Source: Alloascoidea africana
Lineage: Eukaryota > Ascomycota > Alloascoideomycetes > Alloascoideales > Alloascoideaceae
Direction of reading: 5' to 3'
Assembly: GCA_030581615.1 (NCBI GenBank)
Contig: JAKTTT010000025.1
Location: 124,001-188,000, forward strand
DNA length: 64,000 nucleotides
In this document: in pieces, positions 1-12,500 of the stretch
How the letters are laid out: every line of letters begins with the position of its first letter
How positions within the stretch are numbered: the first letter of the stretch is position 1
Translations under genes and position numbers: made by a program
The notes under the pieces: model-generated
Told to the model about the DNA's origin: nothing
Seen by the model: the letters and a program-made list of their open reading frames with translations, nothing else
The model's database searches: none

Positions 1-127
1 AACGATACACATCAGACTGCTTCTTTCTGCTGAGCTCCTCAATGTACTTGTAAGCTCCCACTATCAACCAAAATTGTTAGATCTTGGAATCGTAATGTAC
101 TACATTCATTCATGACAATTACTCACT
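1..127 (-). CDS. RPL15: Ribosomal protein eL15 (RPL15), 5' part only
   Basis: This is the beginning of the gene for large-subunit ribosomal protein eL15, on the minus strand and running off the left edge. Exon 2 (60 down to 1) reads MGAYKYIEELSRKKQSDVYR, which closely matches the highly conserved eL15 N terminus. The ATG is split. Only its A (position 127) lies in exon 1, and TG begins exon 2 at position 60. The intron is 61..126 (66 nt) with donor GTGAGT, branch CTAAC (76-80 on the minus strand) and acceptor TAG. The upstream leader is rich in CAC/CAA/CAG triplets. Introns at the start of ribosomal protein genes are common in yeasts. The call is firm although only 20 residues are visible. 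Confidence 0.93.
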
Positions 128-740
128 TGTTGCTACTGGTGTTGGTGCTGGTGTTGATGTTGATGGTGCTGGTGCTCGTGTTTGATGAGTTTCTCAAACT
201 TGCGAAAAAAGGGCGAGAGTGTCCTAAAACGGAAATCGCAGTGACAGTGCACGTGATGTCATGTGTATATGGGTGTACAGAGCCCTAGAATGCAACACGT
301 GACCCGGATTAACTTCCTCCTCCTCTTCGGGTCCCTTCCGGATAAATCTGCAAGGCTGTTTGGGCATCATTTGCAACAGAACAAGAACTTTGAAAATGGG
401 AACTTGAGGATGAAGAAGAACAAAATCGTGGCTGGAGGAACTCTGCGTCAGGAATGAACTCCCGCTCCATCTATCACTTTTATTGTTTCCATTTCCATTT
501 CCATCTCCATTTCACTGTCCAGAGGCAGGCACTCTACACTTTATTTTTTTTTGACCGACCCCTTACTTGTTCACTCGTTTGATTTTTGAAGCAGATCAGG
601 CTGTTCCGCTTTCCGTTTTCCCGCCTTGCCATTTATCTCAATCATCATCGTGTTGATCTTTCACGCACTGCCTACTCTTACTCTTCTACTCTCACTTACA
701 GGCACACATTGCCACTACCAATAATTCAAAATCCATCGAT
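128..740. promoter_or_regulatory. Intergenic region upstream of RPL15 and of the Ser/Thr-rich gene
   Basis: This is the divergent spacer between RPL15 (minus) and the plus-strand gene at 741. The part next to RPL15 (about 130-180) is a GGTGCT/GGTGTT triplet-like tract that forms the RPL15 leader. It contains two CACGTGA boxes (listed separately) and a CCATTT hexamer-like run near 489-520. No coding segment in it is convincing. Confidence 0.6.
250..301. promoter_or_regulatory. Two CACGTG boxes upstream of RPL15
   Basis: CACGTG occurs at 250-255 and again at 296-301, each followed by A, about 125-175 nt upstream of the RPL15 start. CACGTGA is the binding core of Cbf1-type bHLH factors, and Cbf1 sites are known in ribosomal protein promoters of several non-Saccharomyces yeasts. 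Between them (about 266-278) the minus strand reads ACACCCATATACA, close to but not equal to a Rap1 site. A regulatory role is inferred from position and pairing. Confidence 0.45.
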
Positions 741-1589
741 ATGCTCTTTCTCAACTCAACAGCAGTGTCTTCATCATATACTTCCACAACTGCTCTAGAT
801 CCCCAAACAACAAGCCTCTTTCCTACTCCAAGCCTTCGGCCCAGCCTTGACCTAGGTCTTGACCTAGGCCTTGACCTGGCCATTCCCACAATCACAGACA
901 CAGACACAAACACAAACTGTACAATCACATCCACGCCCAGTTCACTCTCCTTCCCCATCACATTATCCGAAAACACCGCAAAGGCTGTGATAAACGAAAC
1001 CCTTCCTACTACTCTTTCAACAAGCTCACGCTCGAAAAAAACGATAACTATACATGTGGCCCAAACCATCGACTCTTCATCTTCACTATCCTTTCACACT
1101 CCTCCAACCTCAACTGCAGACCTTGAGCGCGCTTCCGGTGATGCCCTGAAACCCAGCTATTCTAACGATGGGGAAAACAACGCAGAAAGCAACTCGTTGT
1201 TAATGGTGGACACCGCCATAACCACAAACAATCCCAATCCTCATGCTCATCAATCACACACCGGCGTGTCTTCCAAAGTTGTCGAAACAGGGTTTTTAAC
1301 AGACCTTGAAGGACTATACGCCTATTCAACAGGCGGTATGGGCACTGCTGGTGCTGGTGCTGGTGCTACAGGTACAGCTACTGGCCTTTCCTCCAAGACC
1401 ACAAACTCGATAGATTTGGCCGTTATAGACGGTGATGCATCCGATTCAGATGGCTCAGATTCATCTATTTTACAATCATCCTCCGCATGTCGTCAAAACT
1501 CTCATGTACCTTGGTTCCATACCAAATTATCTATCGTTACAACTGTTTTGATTTCAACTGGCATTTTCACACAATTGCTTTTCGCATAG
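741..1589 (+). CDS. Ser/Thr-rich hypothetical protein with GPI-type C terminus
   Basis: A 282-residue open frame, very rich in Ser, Thr and Asn, that I do not recognise. The C terminus (KLSIVTTVLISTGIFTQLLF, about residues 262-281) is a hydrophobic tail that ends the protein, preceded by a polar stretch, as in GPI-anchored wall proteins. Residues 36-47 hold three LDLG-type repeats encoded by a 12-bp direct repeat (846-881), and a GAGAGAGAT tract sits near residue 205. The N terminus (MLFLNSTAVSSS) is not a usual signal peptide, so either an upstream exon is missing or the frame is not a secreted protein. A TTACAG acceptor-like site lies at 696-701, but I found no good donor. The gene is plausible but unproven. 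Confidence 0.45.
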   Translation: MLFLNSTAVSSSYTSTTALDPQTTSLFPTPSLRPSLDLGLDLGLDLAIPTITDTDTNTNCTITSTPSSLSFPITLSENTAKAVINETLPTTLSTSSRSKKTITIHVAQTIDSSSSLSFHTPPTSTADLERASGDALKPSYSNDGENNAESNSLLMVDTAITTNNPNPHAHQSHTGVSSKVVETGFLTDLEGLYAYSTGGMGTAGAGAGATGTATGLSSKTTNSIDLAVIDGDASDSDGSDSSILQSSSACRQNSHVPWFHTKLSIVTTVLISTGIFTQLLFA

Positions 1590-2146
1590 ATATCATCATC
1601 ATGACTGTTTAATAAAGCCTTTTTTCCTTTTTTCCTTTTTTACCTTTTTACCTTTTTTACCTTTTTACCTTTTTCCCTTATTTTTATGTTTTTATGTTTT
1701 TGGCCTTCTTTATTCCCTCGTTTCTCATTTAATACCATCATCATAGTATATTCTTTATACAACCTGTGTTTTATTTTTTATTCTTTTATTTTTTATTTTG
1801 GACGGAATCTCCTTCCCATGGATGTTACTTGTGCCCTTTCCCCATCCATACGGTTTAGCATAAGCTCTATACCAATCCATCTATACTGTTGTAAAATGGG
1901 GACTATCTATAGTAAAGTCTATTTTTCTGGGTGGTAATGCTTTCATCCCATGGTTCGAGAACAAATGATTTTTTATATATTTCAAAAGAGCTCGTTTTCT
2001 CTTTTTTTTTTTTTTGTGTATCGAGGTCAGCACTAAATACTAGAGATCTACAATCAGAAACGTGTAATGTAGTAAATTTTCAAAGAATAATGTGTGTTTG
2101 TGTGTGTGCGTTTTTTTGTTTTTGGTCCACACCTCCATCCCACACC
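1590..2146. other. Intergenic region upstream of FMT1
   Basis: The first part is a pyrimidine-rich repeat (1618-1680), followed by T-rich DNA with a poly-T run near 2002-2016 and a TG-rich stretch near 2094-2108. The frame of FMT1 exon 1 stays open back to about 1931, but nothing upstream of 2147 resembles the family. Confidence 0.5.
1618..1680 (+). repeat. CCTTTTTT / ACCTTTTT tandem repeat
   Basis: About eight imperfect 7-8 bp units of the form (A)CCTTTTTT directly follow the stop codon and an AATAAA-like element of the upstream gene. This is probably a slippage-prone pyrimidine tract in the 3' untranslated region. Confidence 0.7.
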
Positions 2147-3436
2147 ATGCCACCACCAAAAACAGCTGCACCAACAAGACTATTGTTGCAAATATCCATC
2201 TGCCCAAGACTGATAGCACCAGGATCAAAATCGGGGTGTTTTATCCGGCGATCCTGGTTTTCAACAAATAACACCTCCCCCAATGAAAAGCTCAAAATTG
2301 CATTTTTCGGCTCCGACAGATTCAGCATCCCCCATCTCCAAGCCTTAGCAGCCTTCGCAAATGAACAATCCTCACCCGTTGAAAACTTGACATTGATTGC
2401 CAAAAAAGTGAAACCATCCGGACGGAACAAGTCCATTGTAATTGACGGTATGTAAAAAGCCAAGCCATAAACGCTTTCCTACAGTATTTCGTTTGCTAAC
2501 AAGATGTTAGTACCTATTGCTGAAATCGCACTCAAACAGGGGATCCAAGTGCTCAGAGCAGATTCCAAAGCCGAGATTGAATCTCTTTTCAACTCTGGAA
2601 CCAAACAGACCGGAATCACCGCACCTTTCAACCTTGCAGTTGCTGTCTCCTATGGTCAATTGATCCCCGGCAATTTCATCCAAAAGCTAAAATATGGAGG
2701 ACTAAATGTACACCCTTCTTTGCTTCCAAGACATACGGGCGCTTCCCCTTTACAATACACAATTCTCGGTGCAGACCAAGAGTGTGGTGTCACGGTTCAA
2801 ACCCTTCATCCTACAAAGTTTGATCATGGCGAGATCATTGCTCAGGAAAACGCTCCTGTGCAACCAAACGATACAGTGGATACCCTCAGAGATAGATTAT
2901 CTCCAATCGGAGCCCGCTTACTCGTCAATGTTGTCCGAAATATTGGCATGGGCATATCCAACAAAAACCTGGTACAAACCCAGTATGAGTTCTCAAGAGC
3001 TCCCAAAGTCACAAACAAGGATACAGAAGCACGTCTGGATCTTGAATCTGCAGAATTCATTGCAAGAAAAGAGCGTGCTTTGGGTAAACTTCACACCTTC
3101 ATGTTTGGTTTCCATAAACCTAGCGCAAAATCAGGCAAAATGGTTTTGAAAAGAATCATACTGAGAGGAATCAACGTTGCTCAATACCCAAATACAGAGG
3201 AACCCACTGGCTCCTTTATGAAAAATGATTCATCCGATGCCATTCTGATTAAAACAATAGATGGCTGGATTGGTGTCTCGAACCTTCAAGTCGATGGTTA
3301 CAAAGAAAGCACAGCTACAGAATTTATGACCTCGTTGAACAAAAGAGGACAGGTTGGACCACACCGATTTTACCCCTCGCATCAAAACGTAAATGAATTA
3401 ATAGATTCATACTCCACCACCCCAGACCGTTTCTAA
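2147..3436 (+). CDS. FMT1: Mitochondrial methionyl-tRNA formyltransferase
   Basis: The enzyme formylates the methionine of initiator Met-tRNA in mitochondria using 10-formyl-tetrahydrofolate. The coding sequence is join(2147..2447, 2511..3436), 408 aa, close to the yeast Fmt1 length. The intron (2448..2510, 63 nt) has GTATGT, GCTAAC ten bases before the acceptor, and TTAG. It splits a Val codon and yields IDVPIAEIALKQG. The Rossmann-like start KLKIAFFGSDRFS is followed by the catalytic block GGLNVHPSLLPRHTGASP (Asn, His and the SLLP motif) and FDHGEI, carrying the catalytic Asp. I chose the ATG at 2147 because it gives an Arg-rich presequence ending RRSWFST, as expected for mitochondrial import. 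It lies tail to tail with VPS13. Confidence 0.93.
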
Positions 3437-3500
3437 ACGAACCCGATAAACGAATCAAAAATCATTATATAAAACAAAAGAAAGCAAGCATATTGATATT

Positions 3501-6500
3501 TTAACGGTTAAACCTATTCACTGCAATCGCAATCTTGTTGTAAAAATTCTTTCTCTCTGTTTCTACAGGGACGGGAATAAATGGACCTCGACGATCTAAA
3601 AAAAAAAGACAAGTTAGATAAAAAATGAATACCCTCTTCTCTCAAATGTTTTACTTACTGCCCTTGAGTAGAATCGTTATGCCACTGTGCTCAAGTGATA
3701 TACTGTAAATTTCTCTAAAACTGATTATCCACTGAGTAACCAATTTTTCAAGTACCACCAGCATAATATAGTTAAATGTAACAATAACAGTTTTTTCGTC
3801 TCCAGGAAGCATCTGTAGAATGTTAGCACAAAACAATTGGCATCTTCCCCCACGCTCCAAACTTACCACATGATCAATGTACACCTCTTTTCGAAATTTT
3901 CCTTCGTTGGTTTCTTTCAACCAGTATTGGCCTTGTGCTAAAGATAAAACTATGTTAGAAAAAAGACAGCAGTAATACAAAACTTAACATACCCTCCGCC
4001 TCTGAGTATGGCGTAACAACACCATCATAGCTAACATGTCTCGTCAATCGGACCCTTTCAAGCGCCGCCAAATCTGTTTTCGTCGAATTGCGTATGCCTT
4101 CACTAATGTTTGAGGCCATATCCAGTATCCCAATAGTGGTTTTCGTAGGCAGTCCAATTAACCCTTTACCAATACCTTTGAAAAACCCAGCTGCCCCTTC
4201 TTCACTTACCCCTTGCATCGGGTTTAACGCAATGCCAGAAATACCACTGGCTATTCCTTCCACAAACGAACTGGCGCCTTGTTGGAACCCAGACAGAGCA
4301 TGTGTGGGCTTGTTGCGTCTTGTTACAACGTTTCGTCGCTCCTGAAATCTCTTGTCCATAGTCGCAATAGTCAATCCCTTGGATACACTTCCTGTTAACC
4401 GCGCAAAACTGTCAGAAATTCCAAAAGCGGACTTTTTGAGGAAACTCAAACCTCCTTTTGCAAAGCCAATACTCAACTCTTGTGGTCCCTCATTCATAAT
4501 AAATCCCTGGTACGGCTGGTAAAACATGTCTAAAACCCCAGAACTTAAATTGTTGAATAGCCCCACTGGATTGCCAATAAAATCAGCAGATCCCAAGATC
4601 TTGTGAAATTGATATACTGCTTCTTGTGAATAGTGGGTTGTGATCGACTGGATTAACGAGGGCAATGGAACTCGAACGTTCTCCATGAATAACGCATTAA
4701 ACTTCATTGGAGCATCATGAACATTGCCAATAGTCATTGTCAACACATCCAGTATAAACCTCAGAGTTCCAACATGGCTGTCCTCGGATGTTGAAGAGAC
4801 ACCAGAACGCGAAAATGATAGATTGAGCTGGATAGGTTGTAGGTGTAACACCTCAAAGTAGTATGCTGAATCAGTGCTGCTTTGAGGCTCCGGAATAACA
4901 ATGTTTTGCGCATCAATAGCATCTTCAGCAACGGTTTGACTCAATGGTGTGCCAAAAGCATTTGCAAAATCGATAAGCTCAAACAAAAATTGCTCATCCA
5001 AATCAATACTGGTATCTTGCAACAAAACAGTCGCGTACTTGAGAAGCTGAACACCATAGCTGTCATCTTTAACTCTCGTCACAGATGCAGAAAACAAGGG
5101 ATGTGACTCTAAAGATTTATCATTCTTTTCAATAACTGTAGGGTATAGAACAATAGGAGATACATTGCCGAATAGCTGGTTATCCATTTGGGCCCATTTG
5201 AGCTTCATGCTCAAGGTTTGGTACACTTGCGAATCAATGTACTTGAATTTGAGACCCTTCATTGTGATATAACACAACTCTTCCAAATCTTTGTTGATTA
5301 GTGACACACCAATTCCTTTAAAATTCACAGAAACTTTTGTTGTGACCTCTTCGTTGATCTTATTTTCATTCATTTCAAACTGTGTACTGCTGGATGTAAC
5401 ACTTCTTGACGATGAACCAGGTGAGACAACCTTATACATGCTCACTGCTGGATCATAGTTTGAAATGATTAGTGTCTGCGTAGGGCCTTCTGCAACAACA
5501 TTCAGATCCACAATTGTTGGATGGGTGCTTCCATTTCGAACAATCTTCATCGGTGCCAAGTTACCGATTTCAGCAAGCTGGATATGCCTCTCAACTCGAC
5601 TATTTGCAACTTTCATAACCAACTCTTTCACAGGCGCAGCAGGATAATCCCAAGAATAGGGCATCAGGCTTCTACCAGGTATCTTGTAATAAATTGGCCT
5701 GAAAGGAATTCTTGCATTATAGGTTCCTGTCTCATCGGCAGAGGGGTCGCTTTGGTAAAAGAAAAATTCAACATCGCTAAAGTTACGGATTGAAAAAGGC
5801 CATCTATCTTGAGCGTCCTCAAAATGAATAAAGAGCGTTGCATTCTCCAACAAAATCTCAATTCGGACTAGTGTATGCCCAACTCCTTCCTTGTAAATTT
5901 TCAAGTAAGTACGTCCAACGTTGTTTATATTGAAAGGTGCAGACCACTTGGATCCCTCTTGATAGCATGCCATGAGCTGGTTGTTACTCTGTACCTGCAT
6001 AAATGAAAGAGGCAATAAAGATCCAAATTTAACCAGACTTGGAGAGTTTGCATCAGGCTCCATGATCTGAATATCCTCAGTCAGACTATTCTTCAAGATG
6101 TATCTGGGTGAAATTTCCACAATCTTTGAAAACTTGTATTTCCCTATGCCCTCTGTTATATGAACACCAGCATGTATTTCTCTCCTCTTGGTAGCCGATC
6201 TCATTCTAACATCCATTGAGTTCCCAATTGCATCCAAGCTGAAAAGATCACTCCATTGAGAATCACCAACTCTCAATCGAGCTCGATGGTTCTTGTCCTC
6301 AGCTTCGAATGAAAACATCTTAACAGGCCCGCCACGAATATCTCCCGAAGAAGAGATCATCGTGTTATACCCATCCTTCAGCATGACATCCATACCTGTT
6401 CTGTTCATAATCAAGTAAGGAGCACCAACTGTTAGCACCATTGGACCAGTCTTACTTTGCATGTTTCGGTAATTGATGGCAAGCAATAGTTTTTGTCCAT

Positions 6501-9500
6501 CTTCATGCCTTGCAGCTAACCTGTTTTCCCTCTTGAAACCACTTCCTTTGGGAGCATTTATTATAGAAAACTCTGTTCGACCAAAACCAGAGTTATGAGG
6601 CATTACACTAAGTAGCAAAATATGCGAAAGCTGAACAACGTGAACAGGACTTCTCGAACCCTTCTTTAATGTGTTTTTCCAGTCTTTCCTAGTATTCTTA
6701 TCGTAAATTCTGTAGGAAAGATCATAGGGTAAGGTGTTGACGATTTCCAGTGGAGCTGCAATGTGTATCTTCATGTTTGGATACAGATTTGTGCCTGTGG
6801 GAGAAGGTAAAGTAGAAACTTGAAAGTTAAATAGCGTATTTTCTGCCGGATTCTCAGATTCGCATTCTATTGTGTCTGATATTCCCGATCTGGGAATGTG
6901 CCTCCAATCAATACGATTCTGGGACCACTTGAACCCAAATCTTGCCGCAGGACGGATCGAAACTGGATAGTAGTACACATAGCAGATAGGCAAAGACCAC
7001 GTCTCGTCAGGCTTAATTTCCCATTCTCTTTTGTTGGACGAGTTATCCACATCAATTCCAATGCAAACAGGAACTTTAGTGTCATTTTTGAATTGAATCG
7101 TAGATCCAAGTGTTATGTTTTTCACATTGTCCTCGGCAATTACCACAGTGGACACCAAACGATCAAAATAGCCACCAGCCTGTTTGGGCTTGATAATGTA
7201 AACCTCCTCTCCTTCAGAAATAACAGACAGACTGGTGACAGGAGTATAATCAGTCTCCAGGAATTCCACCCCTAAAACTGCCTTCTGATTATCAGTTTGC
7301 AAATTCTCTCGGATTTTACGCCAGTCCTCAAAGCTCCATGATATAGATGTTCCGTCTGGGATTTCAGTCAACCTCTGTCTCCCATTGTTGTCTTTACCAT
7401 CCGAGTCTATCCAAACATTTATTCGGAAACCAGTTTGATTGATTATCCTGTATGGCTCCTTTTCCACGCGAGGTCTGAGCAAATCATCATCTGTGTAATT
7501 TTGCAGCTGACTTGACAGTCCAGTCAGCATTTTCACTGTAGAAGTCGTCAATGTCACTTCTACGTCTTTTTGGGATGAGACCTTCAAAGATGTTAGTCCG
7601 CTTGAGATAGATTTAGAAACGTCAATGCCAATTGACCACGGCTCTACCAGTGGCTCCCAAACAGACTTGGAATAGTTGAACACATTTATAAAAGACGCAA
7701 TGTTTGTATCTACCGACATATCAGACGACCAATTCCTTGCTGTAAGAGTAAAAGGCTTGACGCAAACGTCTAGCATCGGGAGCTCATGCCCTGTGCCTAT
7801 AATGACTACTCTCAGCCCTTCGATGTCTGCACTAAAACTCTCAGCCACAACAACGTTGTCAGAACCTTTCAAGACCAAATTGCCTTCAGGATTAGCTGAA
7901 TTTGTTGAAAATCTTCTAGTAGCCTTCTGTCTAAACTCTTCGGATAAGTTGTGAAGTTTATCATCTTCCTCCTCTTCCTCGTACTCTTCCACAGGTTCGA
8001 TTTTCGGAGTAGTTGATTGTAACGCTGTTGCTTTATTAAAAATTGAAAGCGCAAGTTGTATGTCACGAATTGACAATCTGAGAACTAAGGGCTCAATAGA
8101 AGCTCTGATGTTGGTTACCTGTTCGTTTTCATTTTGCGATTGGTTGTCAAGAGCAAGGTAAAACGAAAAATCATCCAGAACTCTCAGCCTGCTTTTTTCA
8201 AATGAGTTCATCCGACAAAGGAACATACCAACCCTAGTACCATTAATGTTTATTACCTTATCACTGGAAACAGAACATTGTTCAAACTTGAACACAATTG
8301 CTTCAGTGTTCTCATCACAGGGATCTGCTAGAAGAATGACATTCGCGTTTTCCATGTTTACAGTAAATTGTAAATTGCTAGGGGTTTCGGGCTGCGCCTG
8401 AACAATAGTCTCTTGAGAATCCGCTTCTGAAACTTGCTTCTTTTCTGTCTCACTCGTATCGCTGAAAAGCGAGATATCCATAAATGATTTTAGCGCAAAC
8501 AAATAATCAACAGCGAGAATTGTTTTGGGGCTATCAATTGACAACATCAGCGTCATATTCTGGTTGGAAGCGCTGTTAGAAGACGTTACCGATATCATAA
8601 ACTGATGCTCTTCACGATCAGTTTGTGGCATAATCTCAGTAAACTTATTATCCGTTACTTGACGAAAGTCTCGAATTGTAAACGAATGAATGTACAAATT
8701 GGAGTAAAAGTTGCCATCTTCTCTTACACCCATTTTAATTCCAATGTCATTAAGCGCAAAATTGGAAAGAGAGCATTTAGAGACGTCCTGAACACCAGAA
8801 GTGTGGTTGAAAAGAGTCAGGCTTAGCTTGCTTGCATTAAAATCAAGAATAAAACTCGTATAGTTATTATCCTTTTGAGTAGTTTCAGATTTCTGGAGTT
8901 CAGTTGCGTTGCCTTCAGTGGCTGGCACTTCAAAATCTTGGTCATTTTCGTCGTCTTCTCCATCAGTTGAGAAAACAGCGGGAATGACTTTTGTCAGGTT
9001 TAGCATATACTGACATTGTAATTCTGTCAGTTTAACCTCAACATCAGGCAAAGACCCTTTAACCTCTACAGACGGTTTATTCAACGTTTTCCCATTCTCT
9101 GAATACAAAATGTCAAATGAAAAATCCAATCTATCCAGAATCTCCAAAACTTGAAGTTTTTGATCAAAATGGAATGCAGACTTTAGAATTGTTGATCTGA
9201 TACCGGCAGAGATTTTATTAACAACATGCTGCTTGTTGTGTGCGGTTTCTGTTTCGAGTATGAAATCATTCTTTGCATACAGCTCTCCCAAATTCACTGT
9301 CAAAGTGTCAAAATCCCCATTTTTGCCAACCTGCTTGGGAAAGACTATTATCGGAGACCGTACCAACACATCAAACTTTATCCTGCCTGGATTATTGATT
9401 TGGTTGGCTTGATTCATCGCAGCCTGTCTAGCAGAGTCATAGAAATTCTTCATCCTTAGGAACTTATTTATAAACTTGAGTAACTTATTGAGAGGTGCTT

Positions 9501-12500
9501 CGACAAAGTTACATCTAATTGCTTGGGAATGAAAGTAGAACAACTGGTTATGCAAATTTTGAGTATCAGTAGTTGATTCATATCGAACATCTGCCAGACT
9601 GTCTCCTTCTATGCTTATCAACTTGCGGGATAAGGAATCACGGTCAGCAGTAGTATTGCTTTCATCGTGTAAACTGAAAGCTCCAAGTTTGAGGTTGACC
9701 TTCATACTTGTTTCCACCATATTAACACTAATCAAGGCGCTGCTAAGCTTGATAGTGGCTAGCTTCGTCCCATTGTCATTCAACAGCATGGTGATACTTT
9801 TCAAATTCATATCCAGATCAATTCTTTGCAACAAATCCATGGATTTTCCGGCTGCATTATCTGGCGAGACCTGTGGTTCTCCTTCTGGAGCTGGTGCAGT
9901 AAATGTTTTCAAGACAAAGTCCAATAGAATCAAAAGACTTTTCCTGTTCACAGAAAGTATTAGATCTGACATTTGCATGCGGACAGTTTGGTCAAACAAT
10001 GGTTGGTCGTTTTCGACAGTGTCAATCTGCTTTTGAATCCTACTATACTGAAGCTGAAACAATCTTTCATTGCTGTTATTGGCGTCATCAATCGATGAGA
10101 TCAGTCTCTTAAACTCAGGAACATTTGTTTCCTCAATAAAGTCTTCAATAAACAAAGTTTTCAACGAAAGGTTAACCTCCATGTCATTCAATGTTCTAGA
10201 AAAGTCCATCTCAAATCCTTTCAGATTCAGATCTACCAGTCTAGTCTGCTCAAACGACTGGTTGTCAACACATTGAAATAGCGACACTTGAAATTCTTCA
10301 ACATGAAAATGGAACTCCAGGAATTTCTGAATCTCGGAGTTTCCTGCAGAGGAGGAAGGGTGTAGAGTCTCCTGGCTATTCGAAAGATAAAGATCTTCAC
10401 CAAACTGATCATTATCATCCAACAGCGTAATCTTTGAGCCTTTGTCATATGCTTCAGTAGGAAGATTGCTTTCTTCGCCAAAATTGGGAATGCATGCACC
10501 AATCAATTCCATAAACACTTTGTACTTAATATCAGACATGGAGGCTCTAAAACTTGGAAGTTCTCCCGAGATCTTGAATCGGGTCAAGTTAGGAGTTTGA
10601 GGTCTTATAGAGGATTCCACTAAGAAATCCAGAGTCATTCTATCCAACACTTCAAATGATGACTGTTTGCCCTTCTCTTGTGCGCTTAACTGCTTCAAAA
10701 CATCTTTTATGGAGGGACCAATTAAGATCTGAGTATTCTGAAGTCTAAGGTCGTACTTGTCATACATCAAAGAGTTGAGACGGTCCCAATCTTCCTCAGT
10801 GTATTGCTGGGACACCTTTGCATTGACTTCGTCGATAACAGCTTTATCAGCTAGATGGCTTGCTACTGTGATATGTCCAGCATCCACAATAGCACAAGGT
10901 GAAACCCAGCTGGTTGAGTCTACTGGCAAAATAATGAGTGGAGCTTGTAAATCCAACTTTAGATTGATCGTCTTGTGCTCTTGTAATGCATATTCCAAAC
11001 TCAGTCGTGTTTGAGATCTTATTACTTCAACCGTGTTCTCGGCAGCTGTTAATATAGCGCCAACTGCCTTCTGTTCATCTTGTGGTGGAGAAAAGAATCT
11101 GTAAACTTCTTCAATAAAAGTCACATTGTAAAATATAGTCATGCTCTTAAGTTTTGCAAATAAAGCAGAATCAGCAGAGTTGTCCAAGGGATTATTCTCA
11201 AACGACGCTTGGAAAAATGGTTCCTCATCGGCTACCTCCACTCCTTCACCATCAAGTACAGAAGTTGGGGGTGATACACTTGCAATTGTTTTGTAAATAG
11301 TTGAATCTGTACCGTCCTCTACCTTAAACTCTTGTAGTCGGAAGTTTGCTAGAAAAGAGCCCGGTCTTTGGAAAAATACTGCTTGGAAGTCGTCGAACGT
11401 TAAATCCATTAGTGATTTCTTTTTACCATGAGGGTCTAAAGACAACTTGAAGCATCCTTTATTAACAGTAGTTGCCAATTTGAAAACAATGCGGTCTTTC
11501 GGGATATCTACCGCTTCTGTAATCTGGCTTGACTCGTCGAAGTCGATAGCTTCAAATAGTTCCTTCCGCTGTTGTTCGTCCATGACCACGTCTTCATCTG
11601 TTATGTCTTCTCCTTTCTCTTCAGTTGAAGAAGAAGCGCTAGAACCCCAAATCCAGCTGGACCAACTGCTTTGTTGCTGGGTACTTGTTTTTTGTTGCTT
11701 CTGTTCCTCAATCACCTTAACATTGACGCTCTCTTTTTTCAATTCCATTTGGGATAAGGATCGATAAAAGCGAATATCTTCAAACGAAAGTTTCTTTTCC
11801 AGGTCCTTTAGGTTTTCAGTTTCCTCTGGAGTCATGGTTTCTGAACCAACATAGCTTTTCTTGTAAAGAGACACATAACTCTTGCGATCGTCTCGTCTTT
11901 GTTTAAAGCACTCCCAAGACCATTGGTAATTTTTTGTATGAACCTCTTCCAATACCACATTTGCAGCATACTTAATCCAAGCCAACGGGTCTTCTGAAGG
12001 TGTACAACAGGGACGGAACTTTCGATACTTGCCCCTCTTCTGGTATAGATGGAATTGACTAGCAGTCCATAGAGAGTCACGGTATTGATCGCTATCTAAA
12101 TTGACCCCGATTTCCTCAAAAGTGAGGTCAGCGCTATACTTTGGATTGGAGGCTGTGGATCCAGCTTTATTCATTATAACTCTACCCGTACCCGAAACAG
12201 GAGATACGAGAAACTGCGAATCCTTATCTTTTTCGATCAGCTCTTTTGGTATATAGCTGTTGAAGATAGCGAGAATGTCACTGTCATCTTCAGGTTTTAT
12301 AGTATTGGTATTGGTATCCCAATACACAGCAAATGATTTGAGGGTGATGAGCTTATGGGTTAGCGCCTGGCTGATTTGAATAAAGCTGGGCTCCCAATCT
12401 TTGTTGGCTGAAACTGCAGAAAACTCGTGAAGTGTAACCCCTATCGCAAACGGATTCAACGTGCTAGGGGTGATCTGCTCGTAACGAATGTGGATATTCC

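Noticed and set aside
1931-2146. Longer N terminus for FMT1 from 1931
   Set aside because: The extension is translated T-rich and TG-repeat DNA. The ATG at 2147 gives a proper mitochondrial presequence.
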